Of a stretch of 64,000 bases of DNA, positions 11,056-20,135 are shown in pieces. Position 1 is the stretch's first letter, and every line of letters starts with the position of its first letter. The DNA lies in assembly GCA_963575745.1 (NCBI GenBank), contig CAUYUJ010022093.1, positions 323,831 to 387,830 on the forward strand. The letters run 5' to 3'. The DNA comes from Prorocentrum cordatum (lineage: Eukaryota > Sar > Dinophyceae > Prorocentrales > Prorocentraceae). The notes beneath the pieces were generated by a model, which saw nothing but the letters and a program-made list of their open reading frames with translations, ran no database searches and was not told the DNA's origin. The position numbers and the translations under genes were made by a program.

Positions 11056-11113
<58 letters not shown>

Positions 11114-11935
11114 TACTCACCGCCAGCAAACGACTCCCGGTCCCCACCACCGTCCGCATCACATCCCCCACTGGTGTTCCCAGCACCACTGTCCTCACCA
11201 CCGCTGTCCCCACTGGTTCCACCACCGCCCCTACTGTCCCCACCAGTGGCCCCACCACTGTCGCACTGTCCCCGCTGTCCCCAGAACTGTTCCCACCACG
11301 GTTCCACTCTCCCCACTGTCTCCACGGCCCCAACCACTGCCCGACTATCCCCACTGTCCCCACTGTCCCACTGACTCCTCCGCTGTCCCACTGAGCTGTC
11401 CCACTGTTCCCACCACTGTCCCCACTGTCCCCACCACTGTCCCCACTGTACCTCTGTCCCATTGTCCCACCGCCGTCCTCGCCACCGCCTTCACCACTGT
11501 CCCCACCACCATTGTACCCTCCACTGTCCCACTGTTTCCACCTCATTCCCATTGTCCCCACACCACTGTCCCCACCACCACCGTCACCACCACTGTCCAC
11601 TGTCCCCCCCTGTTCCCACCATTGTCCCCACCACTGTCCCCACCACTACCGTCCCCACCACTGTCCCACTGTCCCACTGTCCCCACCACTGTCCCGCTAT
11701 CCCCTCACCACTGTCCCACCAACACCGTCCCCACCTCTGTCCGCACCCCCACTGGGTTTTCGAGAGGGGGGGGGGGGGGGGAGGGGTTCGAACCGGTAGT
11801 GACCCCCCCCCCCTTTTCATGATGAGCAGGGGGGGGGGGGGGAGGGGTTCGAACCGGTAGTGACCCCCCCCGGTTTTCCGGAGGGGGGGGGGGGGGGTTC
11901 GAACCGGTAGTGACCCCCCCCGGTTTTCCGCCAGC
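10836..11935. repeat. C-rich minisatellite enclosed by inverted palindromic motifs
   Basis: Two copies of CACTACCGGTTCGAACC with C-runs lie on the left (about 10980 and 11042). Three inverted copies, GGTTCGAACCGGTAGTGACC with G-runs, lie on the right (11785, 11845, 11896). Between them is a CCCCACTGTCCCCACCA minisatellite (about 11150-11750). The whole block is therefore a large inverted arrangement with homopolymer C on one side and G on the other. Confidence 0.8.
11058..11113 (+). repeat. uninterrupted poly-C tract of 56 bases
   Basis: Every base from 11058 to 11113 is C. It directly follows GGTTCGAA. Such a tract could form an i-motif or, on the other strand, G-quadruplexes. Confidence 0.9.
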
Positions 11936-11978
11936 AGCGGTAGAACACGCTCTTTCCACTATCTAGATGTCGCCTGCG

Positions 11979-11979
<1 letters not shown>

Positions 11980-12024
<45 letters not shown>

Positions 12025-12124
12025 TATCACTACCGCAAACATGGAACCCATTATGTAACCATCGATATCAAACTCTATGTATATTGCGAAATGTCGATGC
12101 AACTGTTTACCAATCGATGCAACT

Positions 12125-12165
<41 letters not shown>
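11980..12165. repeat. two TA microsatellites
   Basis: TA runs at 11980-12027 and 12129-12165, separated by unremarkable sequence. Confidence 0.9.
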
Positions 12166-12166
<1 letters not shown>

Positions 12167-12225
12167 CGATTTGCCGATATACCGGCCTCACAATGTACAT
12201 ATCGGTCTCACTGCCAACAACAATT

Positions 12226-12400
12226 GACTCACCATCGGGACAACCATCGTGACAACCATCGGCACATCGGGACAACCATCGTGACAACCATCGGGACAAA
12301 CCTTGGGATAACCATCGGAACAACTATCAGGACAACCACGGGACAATTATTGGGAAAACCACAGGACAACAACGGGCCACGGGACGACCACGGGACAATC
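12226..12400 (+). repeat. 12-bp minisatellite (ACCATCGGGACA)
   Basis: Repeated ACCATCGGGACA/ACCATCGTGACA units that degrade toward 12400 into ACCACGGGACA. A short stretch of the same motif is at 10565-10600. Confidence 0.8.
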
Positions 12401-12945
12401 CCGTCCCCAAATCCGCCACTCGGGGGAGAACAGCATGTGGCCCGACTCTGCCCTGGCAACGGCGAGATCACCCCTCTTGCCCGCGCATCTTCGCCCCTAC
12501 CGCATGCACGGCACGAAAACGAGCTCTGAGACCGCTTTCCCGGCGGGGGGTCTCCATCTCACCTCGACCTCGCCCTCGAACGTCCGATGCCTGCCCTTCC
12601 CCCTCCCCAGCTTTCTCAGAAGGCCGCCCCGCGACGAGTGGCCCGGAGAGGGCCGCCCTGCGCAGAAGGGCTCGGAGGACCCTCCTCTTTCTTTCTCCTC
12701 CTCTTCCTCCTCCTCCTCAAAGAAAAAAAAAGGGCCCCTCCGAGAAGCCCCCCCCCCCGGCCCCCCCCGGAGGGCAACACCTGCCCCCCCCACCGCCTCC
12801 TCGCCCCGACCCAGCACGACGTCCACTCCTGGATCTCTCCGGCGAGGGGCAACGATAATTAGAAGTTGGAACCCGCCGTGTGGGCGACATGAGTGGGAGA
12901 TTTTCGGGGGGTCGACGCCTGCCCCTGAGCCTGACTACCTTCCAG
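12401..12945. other. no gene recognised
   Basis: C-rich sequence with a TCCTCCTC run and AAAAAAAA near 12700-12735. No recognisable product. Confidence 0.4.
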
Positions 12946-13084
12946 ACCACCCCAACCCAACCCGAAGACCCGAATTTCGGGTTGGGGGGGGGAAGGGTTC
13001 CACATGTGTTTTTCCTGTGTTTCCTGACCCCCCCCCACTGGAAATCGGGGGTAAATCTGAGCCTTCGGGTTGGGTTGGGGTGGT
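12946..13084. mobile_element. fold-back element (CCACCCCAACCCAACCC ends)
   Basis: The left end CCACCCCAACCCAACCCGAA is matched by the inverted right end TTCGGGTTGGGTTGGGGTGG at 13064-13083. The flanks on both sides contain a CTTGAGCCTG/CCTGAGCCTG-like word, suggesting insertion into an older repeat. Confidence 0.7.
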
Positions 13085-13148
13085 TTGGGGGGTGGTGACT
13101 GCCCTTGAGCCTGCGCTGCCCCTGACCGCTCCCGCTCCCCGGGGAGGC

Positions 13149-13331
13149 CCCCTCTGGTCGACGTAGTAGAGGTCCACCATGAAGATGCGCGGCTCGTCGT
13201 GCCGGGAGACCAGCCCGACCTTGGTGACGAACTGGCCGTGCTGCCCTCCGTGCGCGTGCTCCCAGAGCATGTGCGGGGGAGCGATGAGCTCCCGCCTCCA
13301 GGAGAAGCCACCCCAGATGGTCTGGTACCGG
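13149..13331 (-). CDS. exon of an unrecognised protein
   Basis: The minus-strand frame reads RYQTIWGGFSWRR, then ELIAPPHMLWEHAHGG, QHGQFVTKVGLVSRH, DEPRIFMVDLYYVDQRG. The composition (Trp, His, aromatic and acidic residues in balance) is that of a real folded protein, unlike the Arg/Pro-rich chance frames around it. I do not recognise the family. Upstream on the same strand (13500-13580) the words WVWWASNRTCGFSDGP are also protein-like and may be the preceding exon, separated by the repeat at 13327-13507. Downstream the frame runs into the fold-back element. Splice sites are not resolved, and the exon is partial. Confidence 0.5.
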
Positions 13332-13507
13332 AAATTTTCGGTAGCGATTTCGACGCACCCCGAATTTCGGTAGCGACCGGATCTTCGTTTGAGGGCGTTG
13401 AAATAGCGGATTTCAGAACGCTCTGATACCGGTATTGGGCGCTACATTTCGGTATTTCGGTAGCGACCGATCTCTGCGGAGCGCTACCGGAAATTTTCGG
13501 TAGCGGA
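13327..13507. mobile_element. small inverted-repeat element in a putative intron
   Basis: Bounded on both sides by ACCGGAAATTTTCGGTAGCG. The interior is rich in TTTCGGTAGCGACCG words. It lies exactly between two protein-like minus-strand patches, so it may be, or may carry, an intron. Confidence 0.55.
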
Positions 13508-14339
13508 CCATCAGAGAAGCCACAGGTGCGGTTGGAGGCCCACCAGACCCAAGGAAGCCCACTCGCGTCGTGAAAAAAATCAAGACGGGAGGTTTCTGGC
13601 CGTGTTCGTTCGGCCCCTGGTGGCCACGGACGGGCTCCGGGGCCCTTCCACAAAACTACTCAGGATGAAAGGCCGGTCCTGGGGGAGGCCTACTATAGAC
13701 CTCGAAGGACCCGCGCTGCCCCCCCCAACAAAAAGACACACGACGCCGCAGGTCTGGGTGTCGAGCCTGGTGGCTCGAACCGGACTCCCTCCATGCACCC
13801 AGACTCGGCGCCGCCCGAAGAGAGGCCAAGCTTGGTCGGAGCTCCGACAGGTGGCCGACACCAGAAAGCCTGGGCCCACGGACAGGAACGCATCATTCCT
13901 GCTCTCGCTGCCTTCCGCTGGCCCGCCGGCGTTTCACTTCCGCCGTATTTCCGCGGGCGCGCCGACGGCGAGGCCCGTGCTGGAGCGCGCGGTGTGGTGG
14001 TTCAGCCCGCGGCCCCTGAAGGAGCCTGTTTTCTCTAGGTTCGGGCGGATGCACTTGCATGGGCGGGGGGTGGATTGAGCCCTGCGGAAGCCACGCAAGT
14101 CGAAAGGCACTTGCACGCTATAGTATTCTCTTGAAGAGGGGCGAGGAGGGGGGGGGGGGGGCGAATGCCATGCAAGTAAACTTGCCCGAATCTAAAAAAA
14201 CAGGCTCAAGTCCCGACCACTTCCCGGGAGGGAGTTTTTCGCCCCACATCCGCTCTTGATGGCCCCAGGGCCGGATGGCGGGCTTCAGGCAGAAAAAATG
14301 AAAGAAAAGGCCAAAATGGGAAAAAACACATCGTGGGAG
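13508..14339. other. no gene recognised; MITE-A fragment
   Basis: 13562-13710 is a diverged MITE-A piece (AAAAAAATCAAGACGGGAGG, then ACTCAGGATGAAAGGCC). The remainder has open frames on both strands but no identifiable product. A G run lies at about 14148-14161. Confidence 0.4.
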
Positions 14340-14515
14340 ATCTGGGATGTGAAGCCCCCTGCCCAGGCATCCGAAGCCTTGCATTTTGTTGATACGGGGT
14401 CCCCAGCAGTCCCGATCCTTGTCCCAGGGCCAGTGTTCCATCCCGAGTCGTTCTCGGACGGCCTGCAGGGCCTGGCAAAGGCCCTCAGATGCCGAAAACG
14501 GCTATGGAAACTTCC
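14340..14515 (-). mobile_element. MITE-A element, diverged reverse copy
   Basis: Contains ATACGGGGTCCCCAGCAGTC and CATCCCGAGTCGTTC, the reverse complement of the MITE-A core. Confidence 0.5.
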
Positions 14516-14530
14516 AGTCGCCGTTTTTTT

Positions 14531-14727
14531 AAGGGAACAGCAAATGACAGAAACATAGAAACTCCGGGGTCCCCGCAGATTTCTCCGATCGGCACTGGAC
14601 CACCCTCCCTGGCGCGCGGAGCGCGCCAGGGGCGGCGCCGGAGGCGCCGCCAGGGGGTCCGGCGCGGATTCGAGAAATCCACGCGGACTTCCGAGATTTT
14701 ATGTTCATGTCACTTTTTGTTCCTCTA
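14531..14727. mobile_element. introner-like fold-back element, copy 1
   Basis: The left end AAGGGAACAGCAAATGACAG faces the right end CACTTTTTGTTCCTCT. Inside are GATCGGCACTGGACC and GGCGCGGATTCGAG, with a GGCGCCGG centre. It lies just downstream of FKBP exon B on the gene strand, so it is probably intronic. Other copies: 16965, 17856, 33296, 36745, 41145, 49676 and a half copy at 50333. Confidence 0.75.
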
Positions 14728-14799
14728 ACACGCATTTTCCACGCCGCGAGCATGTCTGGGATTTGGCGTCAGTCGCCCAGGCTTGGAGTCGCCCGACGC

Positions 14800-14938
14800 C
14801 TCGAGCCCACGGGCATGCCCTCGAGGGCCTCCTCCACTGCGGGGGCGATGCCGTGCAGGTGCCCCTCCCCGAGCCGGAAGCGGAAGTTCAGGCAGCCCAG
14901 GGGCCGGTGGTGGGACCAGGTCGACTCCAGGAGCGCTC
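14800..14938 (-). CDS. FKBP-type peptidyl-prolyl isomerase, exon B
   Basis: The minus-strand frame reads LLESTWSHHRPLGCLNF, RFRLGEGHLHGIAPAVEEAL, EGMPVGSRR. This matches the second half of the FKBP fold: the strand before the active site, the helix bearing the V/I-x-G...EEAL-x-GM word, and the conserved GGKRR-type turn (here GSRRR). The exon starts after CTCCAG at 14939-14944. It probably ends at CGAG with a GC donor (GCGTCGGG), leaving two bases of a codon. The next exon, expected to carry a P-P-E-L-x-Y-G-like word, was not found. The family catalyses cis-trans isomerisation of prolyl bonds. The target and compartment cannot be told from these exons. Confidence 0.65.
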
Positions 14939-15017
14939 CTGGAGGAACAAGACAACCAGACCCCTTCGCGCCGCAAAAAAATCAGGACGAAGTGTATATG
15001 TGTATCTGCACGTGTCT

Positions 15018-15165
15018 GAATAAGTGTGTGTGTGTGTATATGTACAAGTGTATGCATGTATGCATGAATGCATGCATGCATGTATATATGTATATATATA
15101 TATGTATATATATATAGGTATGTATGCATGTATGTCTGAGCATACATACATATATGCATACAGGC
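15018..15165. repeat. TG/ATGC/TA mixed microsatellite
   Basis: GTGTGTGTGTATATG, then ATGCATGCATGTATA, then TATATATAT words. It lies inside the FKBP intron. Confidence 0.85.
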
Positions 15166-15877
15166 CATCGCTGGGACCCAGCACCGCCAAGCACTCGACG
15201 AACCCATGTGTCAGGGAATCTCTTGGGAGGGAAACTGAGGAGACACGAAGCGGCCAGCACGCATCACTCGCACTGCCGTCAGGACCAAGCATCAGAGCGA
15301 GAACAAGGAGGAGGAATACGAGGACGAGAGGAGGGAGAGAATGCAGCGTGGTTGCCTAGAACAGCTGGCACGCGCCGCGGCTGCTTTGAACCCTGGCCGG
15401 GATCAGGAGTAAAAACAAACTGAGGAGAAGATCAAGAGGAGGAGGAAGGGAAGAAGGCAAGTGGGGGGGGCAGCGAGGTTGTCAAGAACGGACGTCATGC
15501 GTACCACATGCTGGAAACAGCTGCGAAGATAAAACAACAAACGCGGAAATCTAGTCCGTCAAAATCGCTTCAGGATGAAAAAACGGTCCCGGGAAATGGG
15601 CCGAGATCTCTGGGAGTCGGCAGTGTGAAAACGTCGTGGCATGCATGGGAGGTTGGGGGACCCAAATCTCCGACGATCTGGTTTGTTCAGTCTGGGCGCT
15701 TTTTATCAATCTCAGGCTCCGGGGCCCGTGATCTGGCCCCTGGGGCCATCAGAAACAGATCCGGGACGCAACGCTACCCCTGGAGAAGGGGCTGCGAGTT
15801 CGGGGAATCTGGGGCCACGGATTGAGAACACACACATCAGAGGATTGCAATCCTGGAAACGGCAGAAGGAGCAGAAG
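15166..15877. other. FKBP intron, no coding; MITE-A-like block
   Basis: 15555-15840 contains AGGATGAAAAAACGGTCCCG and other MITE-A words in rearranged order. Nothing else recognised. Confidence 0.4.
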
Positions 15878-15960
15878 CTCCATCTCCTCCTCCTTCTCCT
15901 CCTCCTCCTGCGCCTCCTCCTCCTCCTCCTCCTCCTCCTCCTCCTCCTCCTCCTCCATTC
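15878..15960 (+). repeat. CTC trinucleotide run
   Basis: CCTCCT iterations, nearly uninterrupted after 15911. Confidence 0.9.
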
Positions 15961-16092
15961 CTTCTCTGTATGAACGATTTCTCCCTGTCGCATCCCGAGG
16001 CAAGTTTTTAGGGCGGCCCGGGCGTTTCGCCTGAGCCTTCCTCAGCATTTATGACCCTGAAGCTTAAACGTTGACAACCGTTTCGCAGATGG

Positions 16093-16590
16093 AGGGCGGG
16101 TGGTTTTCAAAATGTGGCTCTCGCCTGAGCGCCGCGCACATTCGTTCTCAAAGTTTGCAAAAAGTTTTACAAATTGAGGGCGGCTCCTTATCAAAATGTG
16201 GCTCTCGCCTGGGCGCCGCGCACATTCGTCTTCAACATGTGCAAGAGTTTCACGGATTGAGGGCGGGTGGTTTTCAAAATGTGGCTCTCGCCTGAGCGCC
16301 GCGCACATTCGTCCTCAAACTTTGGAAAGGCTTCACGGATTGAGGGTGGCTCCTTATCAAAATGTGGCTCTCGCCTGGGCGCCGCGCACATTCGACTTCA
16401 ACATGTGCAAGAGTTTCACGGATTGAGGGCGGTTCCTCTTCAAAATGTTGCTCTCGCCTTAGCACCGCGCACATTCGCTGTTAAACTTTGCAGGGTGTTT
16501 CACGGATTGAGGGCGGCTCCTTTTCACAATGTGGCTCTCGCTTTAGCGCCGCGCACACTGTTATTAAACAATTACAAGAGCTTCGCGAAT
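16093..16590 (+). repeat. 83-bp tandem repeat array
   Basis: GAGGGCGG (GAGGGTGG in one unit) recurs at 16093, 16176, 16259, 16342, 16425 and 16509, a strict 83-bp period. Each unit carries AAAATGTGGCTCTCGCCT and GCGCCGCGCACATTCG. At least six units. It lies inside the long FKBP intron. It is not CRISPR: there are no short spacers between the repeats. Confidence 0.9.
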
Positions 16591-16964
16591 TGCTGTGATA
16601 GACGTACCAGACATTGCGTTTTGGACGGAATCGAGATTATAAAAACGCAGCAATCATGATGATTCGCGGTGTTGAAATCCCATGAATGGCGTTCTGGCAC
16701 GGTGCAAGATCGTCAAGACGCAACAGTCAGGTTTATCCGAGGCGTTGGAATGTCGAGAACAATGTTTTGACATGCTGCAGGGTCTTCAATCGGCTGTCTT
16801 CCAACGAGGCAGGCCCCCCTGTGGAAATAAACCATTTTAAAGGCCTACGAAGAGGGAGCTTGGGGGGAGGCCTTATTCCAATATCGTTGATGACTCTTGG
16901 CTTTACACTGGTCCTCGGCAAGATTAGGTGGAAAATCCCCTGCGACATCGGACTCCGTCTTGGT
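16591..16964. other. FKBP intron, nothing recognised
   Basis: Sequence of lower GC content with no coding sign or known repeat. Confidence 0.4.
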
Positions 16965-17130
16965 GCAGACATAAACTTTCGGAGGTCCGCGCGGGTATTT
17001 TGAATCGGCGCTGGACCCCCCCGTCCCTGGCGCGCACAGCGCGCCAGGGGCGGCGCCGGTGGCGCCGCCGGCTGGGCCCAGCACCGATCCAAGAAATCCG
17101 CGCAGACTTCAGAAGGATTACGTACACGTC
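16965..17130. mobile_element. introner-like fold-back element, copy 2
   Basis: Contains ACATAAACTTTCGGAGGTCC and the inverted GAAATCCGCGCAGACTTC, with a GGCGCCGGTGGCGCC centre. It lies in the FKBP intron about 200 bp from exon A. Confidence 0.75.
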
Positions 17131-17300
17131 GGTCGGAAGATGTAAGTAAAAACATGAGGTAGGAAGGCGGGTAAAGTAGATTGGGCTCAGGTCCTCCTAG
17201 TAAAGTACAAGGCACAGCAAAAACATATCGGTTTTTGAAGTGGGAAGGCGCTTGAAGTAGATCCGGATCTGGGCATCCAGGAACACCTACTGTCAACGGT
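17131..17300 (+). repeat. TCGGAAGA repeat, copy 2, next to FKBP exon A
   Basis: Shares GTCGGTCGGAAGATGTAAGT and GTAGATTGGG with the copies at 1568-1700 and 27160-27330. On the gene strand it lies just after the exon, so it is intronic. Confidence 0.6.
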
Positions 17301-17338
17301 CAGCGTGTGGTTCATGCAGCCGCTCGTTCTCCGAGCTC

Positions 17339-17477
17339 CGTGCAGGGAGTAGCACTCGAAGTGGACGCCGACCACTCGGCCCTTGGCGGCCACCGCGCCG
17401 CCGCTCCCGGGCCTGATCTGGATCCACCTCACGCCGCCGGGAGTCTCCAGGTAGATCGCGGCGGGGGGGGCCCAGAG
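17339..17477 (-). CDS. FKBP-type peptidyl-prolyl isomerase, exon A
   Basis: The minus-strand frame reads LWAPPAAIYLETPGGVRW, IQIRPGSGGAVAAKGR, VVGVHFECYSLHG. The words ETPGGV, RPGSG and GxVVxVHF are the start of the FKBP domain. A proposed acceptor CACAG precedes 17477. The exon ends phase 1 at CACG, followed by GAGCTC, which gives a GA donor. Joining to exon B (after CTCCAG, starting GAGCGC) restores a clean frame through LHGALLESTW. Both intron ends thus carry the same GAGC word. The first exon with the start codon was not found. Known family: prolyl isomerase/chaperone. Confidence 0.65.
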
Positions 17478-17528
17478 CTGTGCACCCTCCGGTGGACTCC
17501 TCCCCCCTCCGGCCTTCCCGTCTTTGAA

Positions 17529-17693
17529 ATGGGGCCCCAGGACACGCAAATAAATACACACAAAGAAAAGGATGCCCCATATTTTCCAATACTTTCGGGG
17601 TGATTGTCTTCCCTCCCACTTCCTATATTTTCCCATATTTTCTGGGGTATCGACGATTCAGTGTGTCAATGTGTTTTTCCCCTCCTGAGTCTT
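17529..17693. mobile_element. 165-bp AT-rich repeat, copy 1
   Basis: Begins GGGGCCCCAGGACACGCAAA, runs through CATATTTTCC words, and ends GTTTTTCCCCTCCTGA. Other copies are at 22978-23140 and 24661-24826. All three sit next to protein-like patches. Confidence 0.7.
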
Positions 17694-17745
17694 CTCCTCT
17701 CTCCTGCAGGAGGGGGCCGGGGCGCGGCCAGGGAAGCCCGTGCAG

Positions 17746-17856
17746 GCCGCTCGGAGAAGCTTGCCGACCTCGGCGGACTGGTGCCAGCGATTCTCCGAGT
17801 GGGCTGCCAACCGCCTGCTCAAAGATATCCTGGGCACGAGTCCACTGAGATCTTTA
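17746..17856 (+). CDS. exon-like patch, unrecognised protein
   Basis: After a possible acceptor (GTGCAG) the plus frame reads AARRSLPTSADWCQRF, SEWAANRLLKDILGTSP. It stops being protein-like where the introner-like element begins (17856). A related word, SSEQAAKRLLEG, follows the element at about 18085-18120, so this may be a duplicated exon. The family is not recognised, and it could be chance. Confidence 0.3.
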
Positions 17857-18043
17857 GGGGAACAAAAAGTCATATAAACATAAACACTCGGAGGTCCGTG
17901 CGGATTTCTCGGATCGGCGCTGGACCCCCATCCTTGGCGCGCGGAGCGCGCCAGGGGCGGCGCCGCCAGGGGGGTCCAGCGCGGATCCGAGAAATCCGCG
18001 CGGACCTCCGAGTTTGTATGTTTTTGCCACTTTTTGTTCCCCT
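17856..18043. mobile_element. introner-like fold-back element, copy 3 (best preserved)
   Basis: The left end AGGGGAACAAAAAGTC is the inverse of the right end ACTTTTTGTTCCCCT. Next inward come ACACTCGGAGGTCCGTGCGG and its inverted match CCGCGCGGACCTCCGAG. The hairpin is near-perfect over about 85 bp per arm, with a GGCGCGCGGAGCGCGCC centre. Confidence 0.85.
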
Positions 18044-18370
18044 AATCTTCATCCTTCAATCCTTCAGTGTTTCATGGGAGGCCGCTCCTCCGAGCAGGCT
18101 GCCAAACGCCTGCTCGAGGGACCAGTGGCAGAAGTCCGCCGAGCCCACCCCCACGCCGAAACGGCAAGAGCGCGAACCTGCACTGGCGGTGCACATTCCT
18201 GGGCTCCCCGGGGATCGGCTTCCGAGACTGCGGCGAGGTCCAGTGCGCGCGGGGACCGGGGGCGCGCCAACACGGGTCAGCGCAGTGGCCTGGGGCCCGC
18301 CGAGGCCATGCCGCGAACCCGGGCCGACCGCAGAGCTCCCAAGGCCCACGTCGGCGGGGGAAAGATCCAA
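18044..18370. other. possible exon remnant, unassigned
   Basis: Contains the plus-frame word SSEQAAKRLLEGPVAEV (about 18085-18135) and another frame with LHWRCTFLGSPGIGFRDCGE. Neither can be assigned to a family. Confidence 0.25.
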
Positions 18371-18718
18371 CCTACTCCTCCCTCTCCTCCTCCCCCTCCT
18401 CCTCCCCCTCCTCCTCCTCCTGCGCCTCCTCCTGCGCCTCCTCCTCCTCCTCCTCCTCCTCCTCCTCCTCCTCCTGCGTCTCCTCCTCCCGCGCCTCCTC
18501 CTCCTCCTCCTCTTCCTCCTCCTCCTCCTCCTCCTCCTCCTCTTCCTCCTCCTCCCCCTCCTCCTCCTCCTCTTCCTCCTCCTCCTCCTCCTCCTCCTCC
18601 TCCTCTCCTCCTCCTCCTCCTACTTCTCCTCCTCTCTCCTCCTCCTCCTCCTCCTCCTCCTCCTCCTCCTCCTCCTCCTCCTCCTCCTCCCCCTCCGCCT
18701 CCTCCTCCAGGGACTCCT
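18371..18718 (+). repeat. CCT trinucleotide tract
   Basis: About 350 bp of imperfect CCT. It creates long Pro, Leu or Ser homopolymer frames that are not genes. Confidence 0.95.
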
Positions 18719-18825
18719 CCAGTGATTCAACAATTACTCACTGCGAGTGCTGCTCTCTCCTCTCTCCCCTGGGGCCCGGCCCCCTCCACATAATCCTTCT
18801 ACACCGAACAGGGTCACAACCAATG

Positions 18826-19360
18826 GTCTTCCCCACGGTTATGTTCCATCTGGGCGTTTTCGGTCTCAAAATGGTGCTGCCGCTGCAGCGACAGCCTCAC
18901 TTTAGGATCGGCACTTTGCTGCCGTCGTCGGATGGCGCTCTCGCCCCATCGCGGGCCGCTATGTTCTGGATCTGGATCTTCACTCATCGTTGTCACACCC
19001 CTCCTTTTCCCCTCCTCGACCTTGCCTTGTTCATCTGCTCTTCCCGCTCCGTCTACTCCAGATCCTGCTGCTGCTGTTCGTCCTCGTCTTCCCCCTTCCT
19101 CCCCTCCTTCTCCCGCTGCAAGCCTCCTGCTCATCCGCCACCTCCTCCTCCTCCTCCTCCTCCTCCTCCTCCTCCTCCTCCTCCTCCTCCTCCAATGTAC
19201 GCAGCTCCCCTTCTCCGACTGCGAATAACACGATGGGGTCCTTTTTGTGATTCCAGGGCGGCTGTGGCACGCGTCGGCAGATATCGAACACATCTGCACA
19301 GTGGCAAGGGGCGGGTGGGAGGGATAGGATGCCAGATATGGCGAGAACGCACCTAGCTTA
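18826..19360 (+). repeat. interspersed repeat family D, copy 1
   Basis: Ordered words: CAAAATGGTGCTGCCGCTGC, GGATCGGCACTTTGC, GATGGCGCTCTCGCCCC, TTCTGGATC, then a CCT run (19140-19195), then GCACGCGTCGGCAGATATCG and GATGCCAGATATGGCG. The same order occurs at 19488-20135 and 50880-51420. Confidence 0.7.
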
Positions 19361-19487
19361 TCCACAACTGCACAAATTGAGTACTGCTCTCCTCTCGCCG
19401 CTGACAATCCCGGAAGATCGTCGGCCCCCCTCTGAGTATGTTTCAGGATTGGGCCGAGTTCGTGTTTCACATGTACTTTGACCATCC

Positions 19488-20135
19488 GCTGGTGACCGGT
19501 GTTTCAAAATGGTGTTCCCGCTGCAGCTTGGGCCGCAGATTCGGATCGGCGCTTTGCTCCCGTCGTTCAACATGGTGCTCTCGCTTGCGCCAGCCACTCT
19601 TCTGGATCGGAATCCCTGTTGATCGTTGCCGCCCCCCTGGGCTCACTTCTCCGCCTTCCACTGGTCCTCCTGCTCATCCCGCTGCTTCCCCTTCAATTTC
19701 TGCTATCGCTGTACGTCTTCGTCCTCGTCATTCCCCATCCACTCCCTTTTCTTATTGCTCATCCTCCTGCTCATCCACCAGCTCCTTCCCTCCACCTCCA
19801 ACGTACGCAGCTCCACCTTTTCCGGTTACTCCAACAACTTTTTGTTGAGCTCCAGTTCGGCTATGACACGCGCCCGCGGCTATCGAACAAATCAGCGCAA
19901 TGGGAGGGGGAGAGATGGATATACAGTCGGGGCGTTGACCTAAGGAACCCCCAAAAAGGAACGAGGCCCCTTTTTTTCCCACAAGTTAAACTTCGGTTTC
20001 CCATCGAAACCCTAAGCAAAACCAAAGGCGAACTGCAAAACAACTAAGGAACACCGAGCCCCTCCCCAACGAAAAGGGTTCCTTCCTCAGCGCCCCGACC
20101 GTAATGTCAGATGTGGCGCCAGCGCACCCGGCTTG
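19488..20135 (+). repeat. interspersed repeat family D, copy 2
   Basis: Same word order as copy 1: AAAATGGTGTTCCCGCTGC, GGATCGGCGCTTTGC, CATGGTGCTCTCGC, TTCTGGATCGG, a pyrimidine run, then GCTATCGAAC and GTCAGATGTGGCG. It follows copy 1 in direct orientation. Confidence 0.7.

Noticed and set aside
10976-11060. GGTTCGAACC as a possible RNA polymerase III B box or tRNA T-arm.
   Set aside because: The motif is a self-complementary palindrome beside homopolymer C. There is no A box, acceptor stem or cloverleaf around it.
16093-16590. Regular array mistaken for CRISPR.
   Set aside because: The whole 83-bp unit repeats head to tail without unique spacers, and the context is eukaryotic with no cas genes.
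18371-18718. Long Pro, Leu and Ser homopolymer proteins in CCT and GGA tracts (also at 25870, 38516, 44686, 50488, 58200).
   Set aside because: Trinucleotide repeats have few stops in any frame, so the open frames carry no evidence of coding.
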